Assembly (NCBI RefSeq): GCF_024756275.1
Contig: NZ_JANUGQ010000015.1
Location: forward strand, 1-64,000
From: Streptomyces pyxinae
GTDB taxonomy: Bacteria > Actinomycetota > Actinomycetes > Streptomycetales > Streptomycetaceae
Reading direction: 5' to 3'
DNA: 64,000 bases
Shown here: piece by piece, positions 1-8,947 of the stretch
Layout of the letters: each line of letters starts with the position of its first letter
How positions within the stretch are numbered: position 1 is the stretch's first letter
Position numbers and translations under genes: made by a program
Notes under the pieces: generated by a model
The model's database searches: none
What the model was told of the DNA's origin: nothing
The model's input: the letters and a program-made list of their open reading frames with translations, nothing else

Positions 1-231
1 CCGACCAGCGCGTCCTGGCTGAACCTGGTGGAACGATGGTTCGCCGAACTCACCCAGACGAAGCTCAAGCGCGGCGTCCACCGCTCCGTCCAGGCCCTCG
101 AACGCGACATCCGGACCTGGCTCGCCGACTGGAACGAGCACCCCGGACCCTTCGTCTGGACGAAGACAGCCGACGAGATCCTCGACAAGGTCGCCGCCTA
201 CTGCCGACGAATCTCTGACTCAGGTCACTAG
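1..231 (+). pseudogene. IS630-family transposase, C-terminal fragment (5' part outside window)
   Basis: An open frame runs from the first base to a TAG at 229-231 and encodes the last 76 residues of an IS630-type DDE transposase. It has the typical tail: NLVERWFAELT, then KLKRGVHRSV, PFVWTKTADEIL and the terminal RISDSGH. The catalytic core lies outside the window, so completeness of the upstream part cannot be judged. The fragment abuts another insertion-sequence remnant directly downstream, so this end of the window is a mobile-element scrap zone. Confidence 0.8.
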
Positions 232-447
232 GTCCTGTCTCATAATTGATCTTGTGGTGGGTCATGGTGAGCTGACCAATGCGGCGTAGGGCGGACAGAG
301 CCCCTGCTGCCGGGTGTCGATGGCCGTGGTCGGCCGTGGCGGGATCATCGGCAGGTGATCAACGGGGTGCTGTGGCGGTTGCGGACCGGGGCCCCGTGGC
401 GTGACCTGCCCGAGCGCTTTGGGCCGTGGCAGACGGTCTATGAACGT
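231..447 (+). pseudogene. IS5-family (DUF4096-type) transposase remnant, frameshifted and truncated
   Basis: Translation shows the N-terminal part of an IS5-type transposase in two frames. GHGELTNAA comes first, followed by an in-frame TAG near 288. After a frameshift the rest reads EPLLPGVDGRGRPWRDHRQ, then VINGVLWRLRTGAPWRDLPE and GPWQTVYER. The match ends abruptly at about 447, with no DDE domain after it. The sequence from 231 (GGTCCTGTCTCATAA) looks like the left terminal repeat typical of these elements, immediately after the IS630 stop codon. This is a dead fragment. Confidence 0.7.
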
Positions 448-643
448 GCTCCCTGCAACCGGCCGACCCCGCCGCCTGGCCAGCCAGCACCACTGCCTGC
501 GACCGAGCTGTGCTGCTTGTGGCCGCTTCGCCATCATGGGTGGACGACCTATAGCGATGCCGACCTGAACGCCCTCCTTCATCGCCTGGACGATCCGGAG
601 CCGGTGGAGCATCCCCCGGTTACGACACGCGGCGACACGAGCG

Positions 644-1574
644 CTGTTCGAGCGGCTGGCGGCCAGACTGGACGCCCACTTCGGCACCCGTTGCATGGCC
701 GATCGCCAGGTGCCGGATGCGAGCCTGCACGCCAGGGTCGAGATGTCGGCGGAGGCCACGGCATGCGGGGAGCGGATCGTCGTCTCGGTGGGCAACTTCG
801 GGTCAATGGCGGTCGTAGCCGCCGAGAACCCGGGTGCCTGCTCCGGCACCGAGGAGGCGGTGGAGGCGGGCGCGCTCGACGTCACCGACCTGCGGAGAGT
901 CGTTGGTCTGGAAGGACCCCGGCGAGCGTACGCGTAGGCGGTCCGCCCGCGCCTTCCTTGAGCAGGAGGAGCTCGTCCGGCCGTACGACACAAGAGGCTT
1001 GCTGGACCACGTACGGCAGGCGCTCAGCGCGAGCAGCGATCTCCGGCTGCGGCTCCAGACCCTGCGGTTCGTCTTCCGGCTGTGGCAGCTGCGGCGTTCG
1101 CTGGGCGGGACGGAGATCTCCTCGCTCGGACTGTACGTACCGTCGGCGGACGGCCGGCTGATCAGGGCGAGCGGCGCCGTCTTCGGCCGGGGCTGGGGCC
1201 GCGCGTCCGCCGGTGAGGACCTGGCGGCGGTGGTCGCCGCCGGGCAGGACGTGTCGAAGAGCCTCAAGGCGATCGCCGGACGCCTCCTTGCCGCGCCCGA
1301 GGAGTTCGCCAAGCGGGGCGAGACCGGGGAGTGGCGGGCGTTCCTGCTGGAGAAGGCGACCGCAGGCGAAGGCGGACGCTTCGAGCTGGGAGAGAGCGAG
1401 GTCCGCGCGGCCCGCCAGCACGCGGGCAACGACCGCTAGCGCCTCCTGGTGGTCACCCACGCACTCACCCCGCACAAGGTGGCCATCCAGATGCTCCCCA
1501 ACCCTTACGAGAAGCGCGGCCGGGGCCGCTATCGCGAGGAGGGTGGGGCACTGCGCTTCTCGTACCTGCTGTGA
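644..1574 (+). pseudogene. Decayed gene of unknown function
   Basis: Two stretches have Streptomyces-like codon composition but no intact gene. One frame (about 644-937) reads LFERLAARLDAHFGTRC and on to GPRRAYA before a stop. A second frame carries coding-like sequence from about 895 (SLVWKDPGERTRR) to a TAG at 1437-1439. After that TAG the same frame stays protein-like for 44 codons (LLVVTHALTPHKVAI to LRFSYLL) and ends at 1572-1574. This fits one gene broken by a frameshift and a nonsense mutation. The segment ending in FELGESEVRAARQH faintly recalls the C-terminal DUF3883 domain of large helicase-like proteins, but I cannot assign a family. Confidence 0.4.
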
Positions 1575-1853
1575 CCTTGACATGCAACTCCATCGCAGAT
1601 CAACGACCTGCGACGGCCAGGCATCGCACCTCACGGCATTGGCTGGGTTCGTATGAGGCAAGTGATCATCAGGAACGAGCAGCTCCACGCAGAAGGCCGC
1701 CCGCCCTCGGCGCTCCATCGATATACGCCTTACGGCAGGGCCCGACCTGCCCAACGTGCCGCCTGACACTCCATCGGAACGAGCGTCAAGATGTCGCCCG
1801 TAACGCCCGCACCGCACATCATGCGCACGCATAGAACCGCAGGTCAGGAGTCC

Positions 1854-3173
1854 TTACTTCACCGGCTCCAGGATCGCCACGCACTCGACATGGTGCGTCA
1901 TCGGGAACAGGTCGAAGGCGCGGAGGGTGCGGGGGCGGTAGCCGGCGGTGCGGAAGTAGGCGAGGTCGCGTGCGAGGGCGGCGGGGTCGCAGGCCACGTA
2001 GGCGATGCGGCGGGCGCCCAGGGAGGCGAGGTGGCGGACGGTCTGCCGGCCGGCGCCGGCGCGGGGCGGGTCCAGGACGATGAGGTCGACCTCGGTGATC
2101 CGGGTGCGCGGGAGGACCTGCTCCACCTTGCCCTGCTCGATGCGCACCCGGTCGTAGTGCTGGAGGTTGTGCCGGGCGTCCTCCACGGCGCGCTTGCCCG
2201 ACTCGATGCCGAGCACGGCGCCCTTGTCGCCCACCCGGTCGGCCAGGGCGCCCGCGAAGAGGCCGACGCCGCAGTAGAGGTCCAGGGCGGTGTCGCCCTT
2301 GCGGGGCAGCAGGCCCTGCATCACCGCGCGCACCAGGGTGTCGGCGGCCTTCGGGTGGACCTGCCAGAAGCCGCCGTCGCCGACCCGGTAGGTGCGGTCG
2401 TCGGCGCGCTCGCGGACGAAGGGGCGGCCGTGCACCCGGTGCACCGAGCCGTCGCCCTCATGGACGCGCAGCACCGAGACCGGGCGGTCCAGCTCCACGA
2501 TGGGGAGGCGGGCGCCGGGGCGCGGGGTGAGCACCACCTGGCGGTCGCCCGAACCGGAGGCGGCGATCGCCTCCACCGAGGCCATGCCGTCCCAGGAGCG
2601 CTTCTCGACGCCCAGCTCGCTCACCCCGGGCGCCGCGATCAGGCAGTGGTCGACCGGCTCCACCTCGTGCGACCGGTGCCTCCGCAGTCCGGCCCGGCCG
2701 GAGGCGTCGACCGCGTACTGGACCCGGGTCCGCCAGGCGGGGACCTCGCCGGCCGGGAGCTTGTCGCCCTCGGCCGGGACCACGGTGCCGTCCCAGCCGG
2801 CCTCCTCGGGGGTGAGCCCGGCCAGCCGGCTCAGCTGCTCGGCGACGACCTCACCCTTCAGCCGGCGCTGGGCACCCGGCTTGGCGTGCTGCCAGTCGCA
2901 GCCGCCGCACCGGCCGGGGCCGGCGTACGGGCAGGGCGCCTCGATCCGGTCCTTGGACGGCTCCAGCACCCGGACCGCGTCGGCGCGCAGGAAGCGGGAG
3001 TCCTCGGTGCCCTCGGTCACCCGGACGACGACCTTCTCGCCGGGCAGCGAGTGCCGGACGAAGAGCACCCGGCCCTCGTCGGTGCGGGCGACGCAGTGGC
3101 CGCCGTGCGCGACGGGACCGACCTCGACCTCGTACTCCGTACCGATCAGCGAGGACTCGGGGGCGTTCGGCAT
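1854..3173 (-). CDS. Class I SAM-dependent RNA (uracil-5-)methyltransferase, TrmA/RlmD family
   Basis: A 439-residue TrmA/RumA-type enzyme, expected to methylate C5 of a uridine in rRNA or tRNA. Visible are an N-terminal TRAM domain (residues about 12-70), cysteines C81, C89, C92 and C177 positioned as the [4Fe-4S] ligands of RlmD-type enzymes, and the GFWQVHPKAADTL motif (about 268-280). The SAM loop LDLYCGVGLF lies at about 298-307, the nucleophile is C395 in YVACDPAAL, and the general base is in HHVEC near the C-terminus. I chose the ATG at 3173 because GGAG lies upstream. The longer in-frame start at 3215 has no ribosome-binding site. Which RNA position is modified cannot be read from sequence. 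Confidence 0.9.
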   Translation of the reverse strand: MPNAPESSLIGTEYEVEVGPVAHGGHCVARTDEGRVLFVRHSLPGEKVVVRVTEGTEDSRFLRADAVRVLEPSKDRIEAPCPYAGPGRCGGCDWQHAKPGAQRRLKGEVVAEQLSRLAGLTPEEAGWDGTVVPAEGDKLPAGEVPAWRTRVQYAVDASGRAGLRRHRSHEVEPVDHCLIAAPGVSELGVEKRSWDGMASVEAIAASGSGDRQVVLTPRPGARLPIVELDRPVSVLRVHEGDGSVHRVHGRPFVRERADDRTYRVGDGGFWQVHPKAADTLVRAVMQGLLPRKGDTALDLYCGVGLFAGALADRVGDKGAVLGIESGKRAVEDARHNLQHYDRVRIEQGKVEQVLPRTRITEVDLIVLDPPRAGAGRQTVRHLASLGARRIAYVACDPAALARDLAYFRTAGYRPRTLRAFDLFPMTHHVECVAILEPVK

Positions 3174-3572
3174 GGCGGGGTGACTCCAGCGCGGATCGGG
3201 GGATGTCAGGGACATCGGGGAAGGAAGGGCCTGGACGGGCCGGACGCCGGGGGCGGGTACCCCGGCGGGCGCCCGGCGGCGCAGCCCACCAGTCTACGCG
3301 CCCGGACGGACAGCCTCCGACAAGGCGGGTGGCGGCGATGCCAGGGAGCCCGTATGAGCCCGTCCCCTGACCACCGCTCCCGGGAGGACCGGGCCGACCC
3401 CGCACCCCCGAGGCCCTCGGCCGAGCTCTGCACGACCGGGGCCGACCCCGCATTCCCGGCCCGCACCCCTACACGGCCCGCCCCCGCGCTCCCGGAGGCG
3501 CACACCCCGGGCGGCCGGGCCGCACCCACCGCGCGGCCCGCACCCGCACGGCCCGCCCCCCGGGGCCTCGGC
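3174..3572. other. Intergenic, GC-rich, no gene
   Basis: The gap lies between the start of the RNA methyltransferase and the stop of the KimA-like permease. It is dominated by CCCGCC/GGCCCG-rich sequence; frames open here look like by-products of base composition. I see no convincing terminator or promoter. Confidence 0.5.
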
Positions 3573-5630
3573 TCACGGCCGGGCGGCCGGCTCCTCGCGG
3601 CCGGGGGGGCGCTCCGCGACGGGGCCGCGGCGGACGGCGCCGGGGGCGCTCCACTCCTGGCGCCGCTTGGCCCGGCGCTTGGCCGCCTCGGAGGACTGGA
3701 GCTGGTACGGGACCGAGGTCACCATGACGCCCGGCGTGAAGAGCAGCCGGCCCTTCAGGCGCAGGGCGCTCTGGTTGTGCAGCAGGTGCTCGTACCAGTG
3801 CCCCACCACGTACTCGGGGATGATCACGCTCACCGCGTCCCGGGGGCTCTCCCGGCGCAGGCTCTTGACGTACTCGATGACCGGCCGGGTGATCTCCCGG
3901 TACGGGGAGTCCAGGATCTTCAGCGGCACATTGATGCCGCGCCGCTCCCACTCGGCGCGCAGCGCCTTGGTCTCGGCCGCGTCGACGTTGATGCTGAGCG
4001 CCTCCAGGGTGTCGGTGCGCATCAGCTTGGCGTACGCGACCGCCCGCAGAGTCGGCCGGTGGACCTTGGAGACCAGCACGATCGAGTGCACCCGGGAGGG
4101 CCGTACACTCTCGTCCCCCGGCTCGTCGGGCGCGGAGATCTCGGCGGCGACCCGGTCGTAGTGCTTACGGATCGCGCTCATCGTCCCGTAGAAGATGACC
4201 ATGCCCAGCAGGGCGACCCAGGCGCCGTGGGTGAACTTGGTGGCGAGCACGACCACCAGCACCAGTCCGGTGAAGAAGGCGCCGAAGGTGTTGATCGCCC
4301 GGGAGCGGACCATGTGCCGGCGCTTGGCGGGGTCACGCTCGGTCGCCAGGTGGCGGTTCCAGTGCCGGACCATGCCGGTCTGGCTGAGCGTGAAGGAGAC
4401 GAAGACGCCCACGATGTAGAGCTGGATCAGCCGGGTGGAGTCCGCCCCGTACAGCCCGACCAGCAGGATCGCGGCGCCCGCCAGCAGCACGATGCCGTTG
4501 GAGAACGCGAGCCGGTCGCCCCGGGTGTGCAGCTGCCGCGGCAGATAGCGGTCCTGCGCCAGGATCGAGCCGAGCAGCGGGAAGCCGTTGTACGCGGTGT
4601 TCGCGGCCAGGAAGAGCACCAGCGCGGTGGCGGCGGCGAGCAGCACGAAGAAGAAGGTGCCCTGACCGAAGACGGCGGCGGCGACCTGGGAGATCACCGG
4701 GTTCTGGACGTAGTCCGCGCCGACCGGGGCGCCGTTCCGGATCAGATCGCTGGCCGGGGTCTCGGCCATCTTGACGTCGGTCGCCATGGCCAGCCCGATG
4801 ATGCCGCAGAACATGGTGACGGCGAGGCCGCCCATCAACGCCAGCGTGGTCGCGGCGTTCCGGCTCTTGGGCTTGCGGAAGGCGGGGACGCCGTTGCTGA
4901 TCGCCTCCACGCCGGTGAGCGCGGCACAGCCGGAGGAGAACGCGCGCAGCAGCAGGAAGATCAGCGCGAAGCCGGCCAGTCCCTGGTGCTCGGGCTTGAT
5001 CTCGAAGTCGGCGGTCGGCGCCCGCATGCTGTCGCCCAGGACCAGCGCCCGGAAGGCGCCCCAGGCGATCATCACGAAGACGCCGGCGACGAAGACATAG
5101 GTGGGGATCGCGAAGAGCTTGCCCGACTCCTTCACACCGCGCAGGTTCATCAGCGTGAGCAGCACGATGATCGCGATCGCGCAGAACACCTTGTGCTCGA
5201 CGACGAACGGGATGGCGGAGCCGAGGTTCTCGACGCCGGAGGAGATCGAGACGGCCACCGTCAGCACATAGTCGACCAGCAGCGCGCTCGCCACGGTGAG
5301 CCCGGCCTTGGGGCCGAGGTTGGTGGTGGCGACCTCGTAGTCGCCGCCGCCGCTCGGGTAGGCGTGCACGTTCTGCCGGTAGGAGGCGACGACCGTGAAC
5401 ATCAGGACCACGACGGCGACCGCGATCCAGGGGCTGAAGTGGTACGCCGACACACCCGCGATGGAGAGGACCAGCAGGACCTCACCCGGCGCGTACGCCA
5501 CCGAGGAGAGCGGGTCGGATGCGAAGACGGGGAGCGCGATCCGCTTGGGGAGAAGGGTCTCTCCGAGCCTGTCGCTGCGGAGCGCCCGGCCGATCAGGAT
5601 CCGTTTGGGCACGTCGGTCAGTTTGGACAC
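3573..5630 (-). CDS. KimA-like APC-superfamily potassium importer
   Basis: A 685-residue APC-superfamily membrane protein with about twelve transmembrane segments and a soluble C-terminal domain of about 170 residues. Architecture and motifs follow Bacillus KimA (YdaO), a high-affinity K+ importer: ASDPLSSVAYAPGEVLLVL, YPSGGGDYEVA, LLVDYVLTVAVSISSG, AFSSGCAALTGVEAISNGVP and the tail motif HNQSALRLKGRL. The usual annotation is only APC family permease or amino-acid permease. The adjacent, divergent TrkA-type genes favour potassium. GTG at 5630 is preferred: a TACGAT hexamer ends 7 nt upstream, suggesting a leaderless mRNA, and conserved sequence (SKLTDVPKRIL) begins there. The frame is open further upstream to 5762, but that part looks non-coding. 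Confidence 0.85.
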   Translation of the reverse strand: MSKLTDVPKRILIGRALRSDRLGETLLPKRIALPVFASDPLSSVAYAPGEVLLVLSIAGVSAYHFSPWIAVAVVVLMFTVVASYRQNVHAYPSGGGDYEVATTNLGPKAGLTVASALLVDYVLTVAVSISSGVENLGSAIPFVVEHKVFCAIAIIVLLTLMNLRGVKESGKLFAIPTYVFVAGVFVMIAWGAFRALVLGDSMRAPTADFEIKPEHQGLAGFALIFLLLRAFSSGCAALTGVEAISNGVPAFRKPKSRNAATTLALMGGLAVTMFCGIIGLAMATDVKMAETPASDLIRNGAPVGADYVQNPVISQVAAAVFGQGTFFFVLLAAATALVLFLAANTAYNGFPLLGSILAQDRYLPRQLHTRGDRLAFSNGIVLLAGAAILLVGLYGADSTRLIQLYIVGVFVSFTLSQTGMVRHWNRHLATERDPAKRRHMVRSRAINTFGAFFTGLVLVVVLATKFTHGAWVALLGMVIFYGTMSAIRKHYDRVAAEISAPDEPGDESVRPSRVHSIVLVSKVHRPTLRAVAYAKLMRTDTLEALSINVDAAETKALRAEWERRGINVPLKILDSPYREITRPVIEYVKSLRRESPRDAVSVIIPEYVVGHWYEHLLHNQSALRLKGRLLFTPGVMVTSVPYQLQSSEAAKRRAKRRQEWSAPGAVRRGPVAERPPGREEPAARP

Positions 5631-5637
5631 GCAGAGG

Positions 5638-5643
5638 ATCGTA
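5638..5643 (-). promoter_or_regulatory. -10 hexamer TACGAT of a probable leaderless promoter for the KimA-like gene
   Basis: On the minus strand TACGAT is followed by only 7 nt before the GTG start at 5630, with no ribosome-binding site. This is the layout of leaderless transcripts, which are common in Streptomyces. No good -35 hexamer is evident. Confidence 0.45.
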
Positions 5644-6000
5644 AGCGTTCTTAATACGACTGGCCCACTCACCACCCTCCGCGCCGAAGAAACTTGCGGA
5701 CCCTTAACGCGGCCACCACGGCGTGTAGCCGGACAGCGACCTGCCGAGGTGTTCCGCGACACGGCGGAGGCCGCCGGAGCACCGGGGACGCCCGGCCGGC
5801 CGGTGGCCGTGACCCGTCCTCCGCCAGGAGCGGGGTCCCCGGGGCGGGCGACCCGGGAACGGTGTCAAAAGGTCGATAAGCTCGGCAGGAGGCAACACCG
5901 CGCACCGTTGCCCCCATCATTGCCTGGCAGGCTGAGAGAGAAGAGTGATCAGGGTGTTTTCGCAGGTCAGCGCAGAGACCAGGAGTGCGGGGTAAGCGGA
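5644..6000. other. Divergent intergenic region between the KimA-like gene and trkA
   Basis: About 360 bp between two divergently transcribed potassium genes. The section at 5640-5700 is less GC-rich than its surroundings and probably holds the promoter of the minus-strand gene. AGGAG at 5981-5985 and GGGG at about 5989-5992 precede the plus-strand start at 6001. No further element was recognised. Confidence 0.4.
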
Positions 6001-6669
6001 GTGCACATCGTGATCATGGGGTGTGGCCGGGTGGGCGCCGCCCTCGCGACGACCCTGGAACAGCAGGGGCACACGGTCGCGGTCGTCGATCAGGACCCCA
6101 CGGCCTTCCGCCGGCTCGGCGCCGGTTTCGGCGGCCGGCGGGTGACCGGGGTCGGCTTCGACCAGGACACCCTGCGTGAGGCGGGGATCGAGGAGGCGGG
6201 CGCCTTCGCCGCCGTGAGCAGCGGCGACAACTCGAACATCATCGCCGCCCGGGTCGCCCGGGAGATGTTCGGCATCGAGAACGTCGCGGCGCGGATCTAC
6301 GACCCCCGGCGCGCCGAGGTCTACCAGCGGCTGGGCATCCCGACGGTCGCCACGGTCCGCTGGACCGCCGACCAGATGCTGCGCCGGCTGCTGCCCTCGG
6401 GCGCGGAGCCGCTGTGGCGCGACCCGAGCGGCGGCGTCCAGCTGGCCGAGGTGCACACCTCGCCCGCGTGGATCGGCCACAAGGTGAGCACCCTCCAGGA
6501 GGAGACGGGGGTACGGGTGGCGTTTCTCACCCGGCTCGGCGAGGCGGTGCTGCCCACCTCGCAGACGGTTCTGCAGGAAGGCGACCTGGTCCACGTGATG
6601 ATGCGGACGGACGAGATCGAGAAGGTCGAGGCGTCGTTCGCCGAGGGCCCCGAGGAGGGCGGTCACTGA
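6001..6669 (+). CDS. TrkA-type K+ channel/transporter regulatory protein (RCK_N + RCK_C), first copy
   Basis: A 222-residue cytosolic RCK protein. The N-terminal Rossmann domain starts with HIVIMGCGRVGAALATTLE and continues through VVDQDP, the NAD/nucleotide acidic position. RCK_N ends at about 130, and an RCK_C (TrkA_C) domain follows at about 145-215. Such proteins bind nucleotides and gate K+ transporters. The start is GTG at 6001, where the canonical N-terminus begins. Its stop overlaps the next gene's ATG by one base (TGATG), so the two copies are translationally coupled. Divergence from the KimA-like permease suggests joint work in potassium uptake, but the partner is not shown by sequence. 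Confidence 0.9.
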   Translation: MHIVIMGCGRVGAALATTLEQQGHTVAVVDQDPTAFRRLGAGFGGRRVTGVGFDQDTLREAGIEEAGAFAAVSSGDNSNIIAARVAREMFGIENVAARIYDPRRAEVYQRLGIPTVATVRWTADQMLRRLLPSGAEPLWRDPSGGVQLAEVHTSPAWIGHKVSTLQEETGVRVAFLTRLGEAVLPTSQTVLQEGDLVHVMMRTDEIEKVEASFAEGPEEGGH

Positions 6670-7349
6670 TGCGGGTCGCGATCGCCGGCGCGGGCGCGGT
6701 GGGTCGTTCCATCGCGGGCGAGCTGCTGGAGAACGGGCACGAGGTCCTGCTCATCGACAAGGCGCCGACCGCCATCTCGGTGGAGCGGGTGCCGCAGGCG
6801 GAGTGGCTGCTGGCCGACGCCTGCGAGATCACCTCGCTGGACGAGGCGGCGCTGCAGCGCTGCAATGTGGTCATCGCCGCGACCGGTGACGACAAGGTGA
6901 ACCTGGTCGTCTCGCTGCTGGCCAAGACCGAGTACGCGGTGCCCCGGGTCGTCGCCCGGGTCAACAACCCGAAGAACGAGTGGCTGTTCAACGAGTCGTG
7001 GGGCGTGGATGTCGCCGTCTCCACGCCCCGGCTGATGTCGGCGCTGGTGGAGGAGGCGGTGAGCGTCGGCGACCTGGTCCGGCTGCTGCGCTTCAGCCAC
7101 GGCGACGCCAACCTGGTCGAGCTGACGCTGCCGCCGGAGTCCGCGATCGCCGGTACCCAGGTGGGGGATGTGGCCTGGCCGCAGGACACCTCGCTGGTCA
7201 CCATCATCCGGGGGCCCCGGGTGCTCACCCCGAGCCCCGAGGAAACCCTGGAGGCGGGCGACGAGCTGCTGTTCGTGGCCGCGCAGGCCCGGGAGGAGCA
7301 GCTGGAGGACCTGCTGTCGGTACGCCGCGAGGCCGGCGCCCGGGACTGA
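6669..7349 (+). CDS. TrkA-type K+ channel/transporter regulatory protein, second copy
   Basis: A 226-residue RCK_N/RCK_C protein: MRVAIAGAGAVGRSIAGELL nucleotide-binding loop, LLIDKAP acidic strand end, ATGDDKVNLVVSLLAK, and a TrkA_C domain at about 140-220 (SAIAGTQVGDV to GDELLFVA). It is paralogous to the upstream gene and shares one base with it. Tandem non-identical RCK proteins suggest a hetero-oligomeric regulatory ring. A perfect 18-bp hairpin 21 bp downstream ends the operon. Confidence 0.9.
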   Translation: MRVAIAGAGAVGRSIAGELLENGHEVLLIDKAPTAISVERVPQAEWLLADACEITSLDEAALQRCNVVIAATGDDKVNLVVSLLAKTEYAVPRVVARVNNPKNEWLFNESWGVDVAVSTPRLMSALVEEAVSVGDLVRLLRFSHGDANLVELTLPPESAIAGTQVGDVAWPQDTSLVTIIRGPRVLTPSPEETLEAGDELLFVAAQAREEQLEDLLSVRREAGARD

Positions 7350-7370
7350 GCGCCCGCCCGGACCCGGTAC

Positions 7371-7410
7371 GGCGGAGGCCCGGAACCCACACGGGTTCCG
7401 GGCCTCCGCC
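7371..7410 (+). terminator. Strong hairpin terminator after the trkA pair
   Basis: Perfect inverted repeat with an 18-bp stem (arms 7371-7388 and 7393-7410, left arm GGCGGAGGCCCGGAACCC) and an ACAC loop. There is no U-tract, as is usual in Streptomyces. It lies 21 bp after the second trkA stop. Confidence 0.85.
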
Positions 7411-8077
7411 ACGCGGTCGTACGGTGCCCGCCCGCGCTCACCGGCCCCACTCCGGGGCGGACCGGGCCGAGCCGGCGAATCGGGGCGGGCCGGCGCGGAC
7501 GATGCCGTACGGCCCCGAGGACTCCGGCGAACCCTGAAAACCTGAGAAGCCGTACGACTCCGCCTACCTGGCCACCCGGCAGCCCTGCGAGCCCCGGGGC
7601 CCGGGCAGGGCAGTGGTCCCGCGCCGCCCCGGCCCGCGCGGCGGCGACGACACGGCTCCGAGGCCGACGGGCGCCGGGAGTCGGACGGGAGCCGGGAGTC
7701 GGACGGGCGCCGCCCGGCGGCCCCGCAGGGCGGTGGCCCCGCTACCGCCCCGGGCCCGCAGGGCGGTGGCCCCGCTACCGCCCCGGGCCCGCGCGGCGGC
7801 GGCCGGGTACGGCACCGGGACCGGTGAGCCGCGCGGGTGCGCACCGCCAGCCCGAGGAGGTACCCGTACGGGAACGGACCGGGCCCGGCGCCCGGAGCAG
7901 GCCGGTGCCCGGGAGCGCTGCGGGCCGAGCAGATGCGGCACCCGCCCGCACAGGGGCAGGCGGGCCGGTGAGCACCGCCCGGCCGGGGCCCCGGGAGCGG
8001 ACCGGGCCCGGCGCTCGAAGCAGGCGGGCCGGAGGCCGCCCGTCGCAACCCCGGCACCCAGTCCTCCCTCGCGGGGA
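7411..8077. other. Intergenic low-complexity GC region between convergent operons
   Basis: No gene seen. The stretch is a patchwork of GCCCGG/CGGGCC words with short duplications: CGGGAGTCGGACGGG occurs twice at about 7675-7708, and two 33-bp tandem copies are listed separately. Frames open on both strands look like composition artefacts. Confidence 0.5.
7725..7790. repeat. Two perfect tandem copies of a 33-bp unit
   Basis: The unit beginning GCAGGGCGGTGGCCCCGCTA occurs at 7725-7757 and again at 7758-7790 without mismatch; a third, partial copy may start after it. It is intergenic, between convergent transcription units. Confidence 0.9.
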
Positions 8078-8944
8078 TCAGACCTCGTTGCGGTGCGGCC
8101 GGCCGGCCGGGGGCGGGGCGGCCACGGCGGCCCGGTGCTCCCGCTCGGCCTGGGCGGCGGCCTTCTCCGCCTTCTCGGCGCGCTCGGCCGCCTCCATCTC
8201 CGCGAAGACGTCGATCGGCGCCGGGGCCTTCGCCAGGAACAGCCAGGTCAGATACACCGCGAGCAGGAACGGCGGGATCTTCAGCGACACCAGCACCCAG
8301 CCGAGCTGGGTGGTGTCGGCCCACCAGTAGAGCGGGAAGAGGACCGCGCACTTGGCGAGCAGGATCAGTCCCCAGGCCCAGCTGGCCTTGGCGTACGCCT
8401 TCTTCCGGCCGGGGTTCCGGGTGCGCCAGGAGAGGTTCTCCTTGAAGACCGGGCCGAGGATCAGGCCGATCAGCGGGACGCCCGCCAGGGTGGTGGCGAT
8501 GTAGGCGACGCCCAGGCCCAGCGTGTAGAGCATGCCGGGGAGGTAGAAGTCCTTGGCGTTCCCGGTCATCATCGCGAAGACCACGCCGAAGGCGACCCCG
8601 AAGACCCCGCTGAACGCGTGCTTGACGGTGTCCCGGCGGATCAGCCGGGCGACGCCGAGGACCAGGGAGACCGCCAGGGCCGCGATGGCCGAGATGTGCA
8701 GGTCCTTGTTGATCGTGTAGATCGTGACGAAGAGCAGGCCGGGGAGGACCGTCTCCACCATCCCCAGCACCCCGCCGAACGCCTCGAAGAGCGCGGCCTC
8801 GGTCGCCGCCCGGGAGTCGTGCGACCCGGCCGGACCCGGGGCGGGCGCGCCGGCGGTGTCACCGTGCCGGGAATCCCGGAAATCCTGGGGACTCCGGGGA
8901 TCCTGGTCGCCCTGGGCTGCGGTCGGCTTGTCGAAGGACGTCAC
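8078..8944 (-). CDS. DUF3159 family integral membrane protein
   Basis: A 288-residue polytopic protein of the actinobacterial DUF3159 family. After a disordered N-terminus of about 45 residues come five or six hydrophobic segments, including GLLFVTIYTI, ISAIAALAVSLVLGVARLI, GVFGVAFGVVFAMMTG, MLYTLGLGVAYIATTLAGV and IPPFLLAVYLTWLFLA. The C-terminal tail is charged (AAERAEKAEKAAAQAERE). The GTG start has AGGAG 6 nt upstream and lies 3 nt after the OB-fold gene's stop, so they are co-transcribed. The function is unknown; co-occurrence with trkA and kdpDE hints at ion or osmotic homeostasis. Confidence 0.9.
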   Translation of the reverse strand: MTSFDKPTAAQGDQDPRSPQDFRDSRHGDTAGAPAPGPAGSHDSRAATEAALFEAFGGVLGMVETVLPGLLFVTIYTINKDLHISAIAALAVSLVLGVARLIRRDTVKHAFSGVFGVAFGVVFAMMTGNAKDFYLPGMLYTLGLGVAYIATTLAGVPLIGLILGPVFKENLSWRTRNPGRKKAYAKASWAWGLILLAKCAVLFPLYWWADTTQLGWVLVSLKIPPFLLAVYLTWLFLAKAPAPIDVFAEMEAAERAEKAEKAAAQAEREHRAAVAAPPPAGRPHRNEV

Positions 8945-8947
8945 CGG

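Noticed and set aside
1791..5654. Very long plus-strand open frame (about 1287 codons) antisense to the methyltransferase and permease genes
   Set aside because: It is the shadow of two well-recognised minus-strand genes; its translation is His/Gln/Asp/Gly-rich without domains, as expected in GC-rich antisense frames.
6663..8351. Long minus-strand open frame (562 codons) antisense to the second trkA and across the intergenic region
   Set aside because: It covers a clear plus-strand gene and repetitive spacer; Arg/Gly/Pro-dominated translation, no family resemblance.
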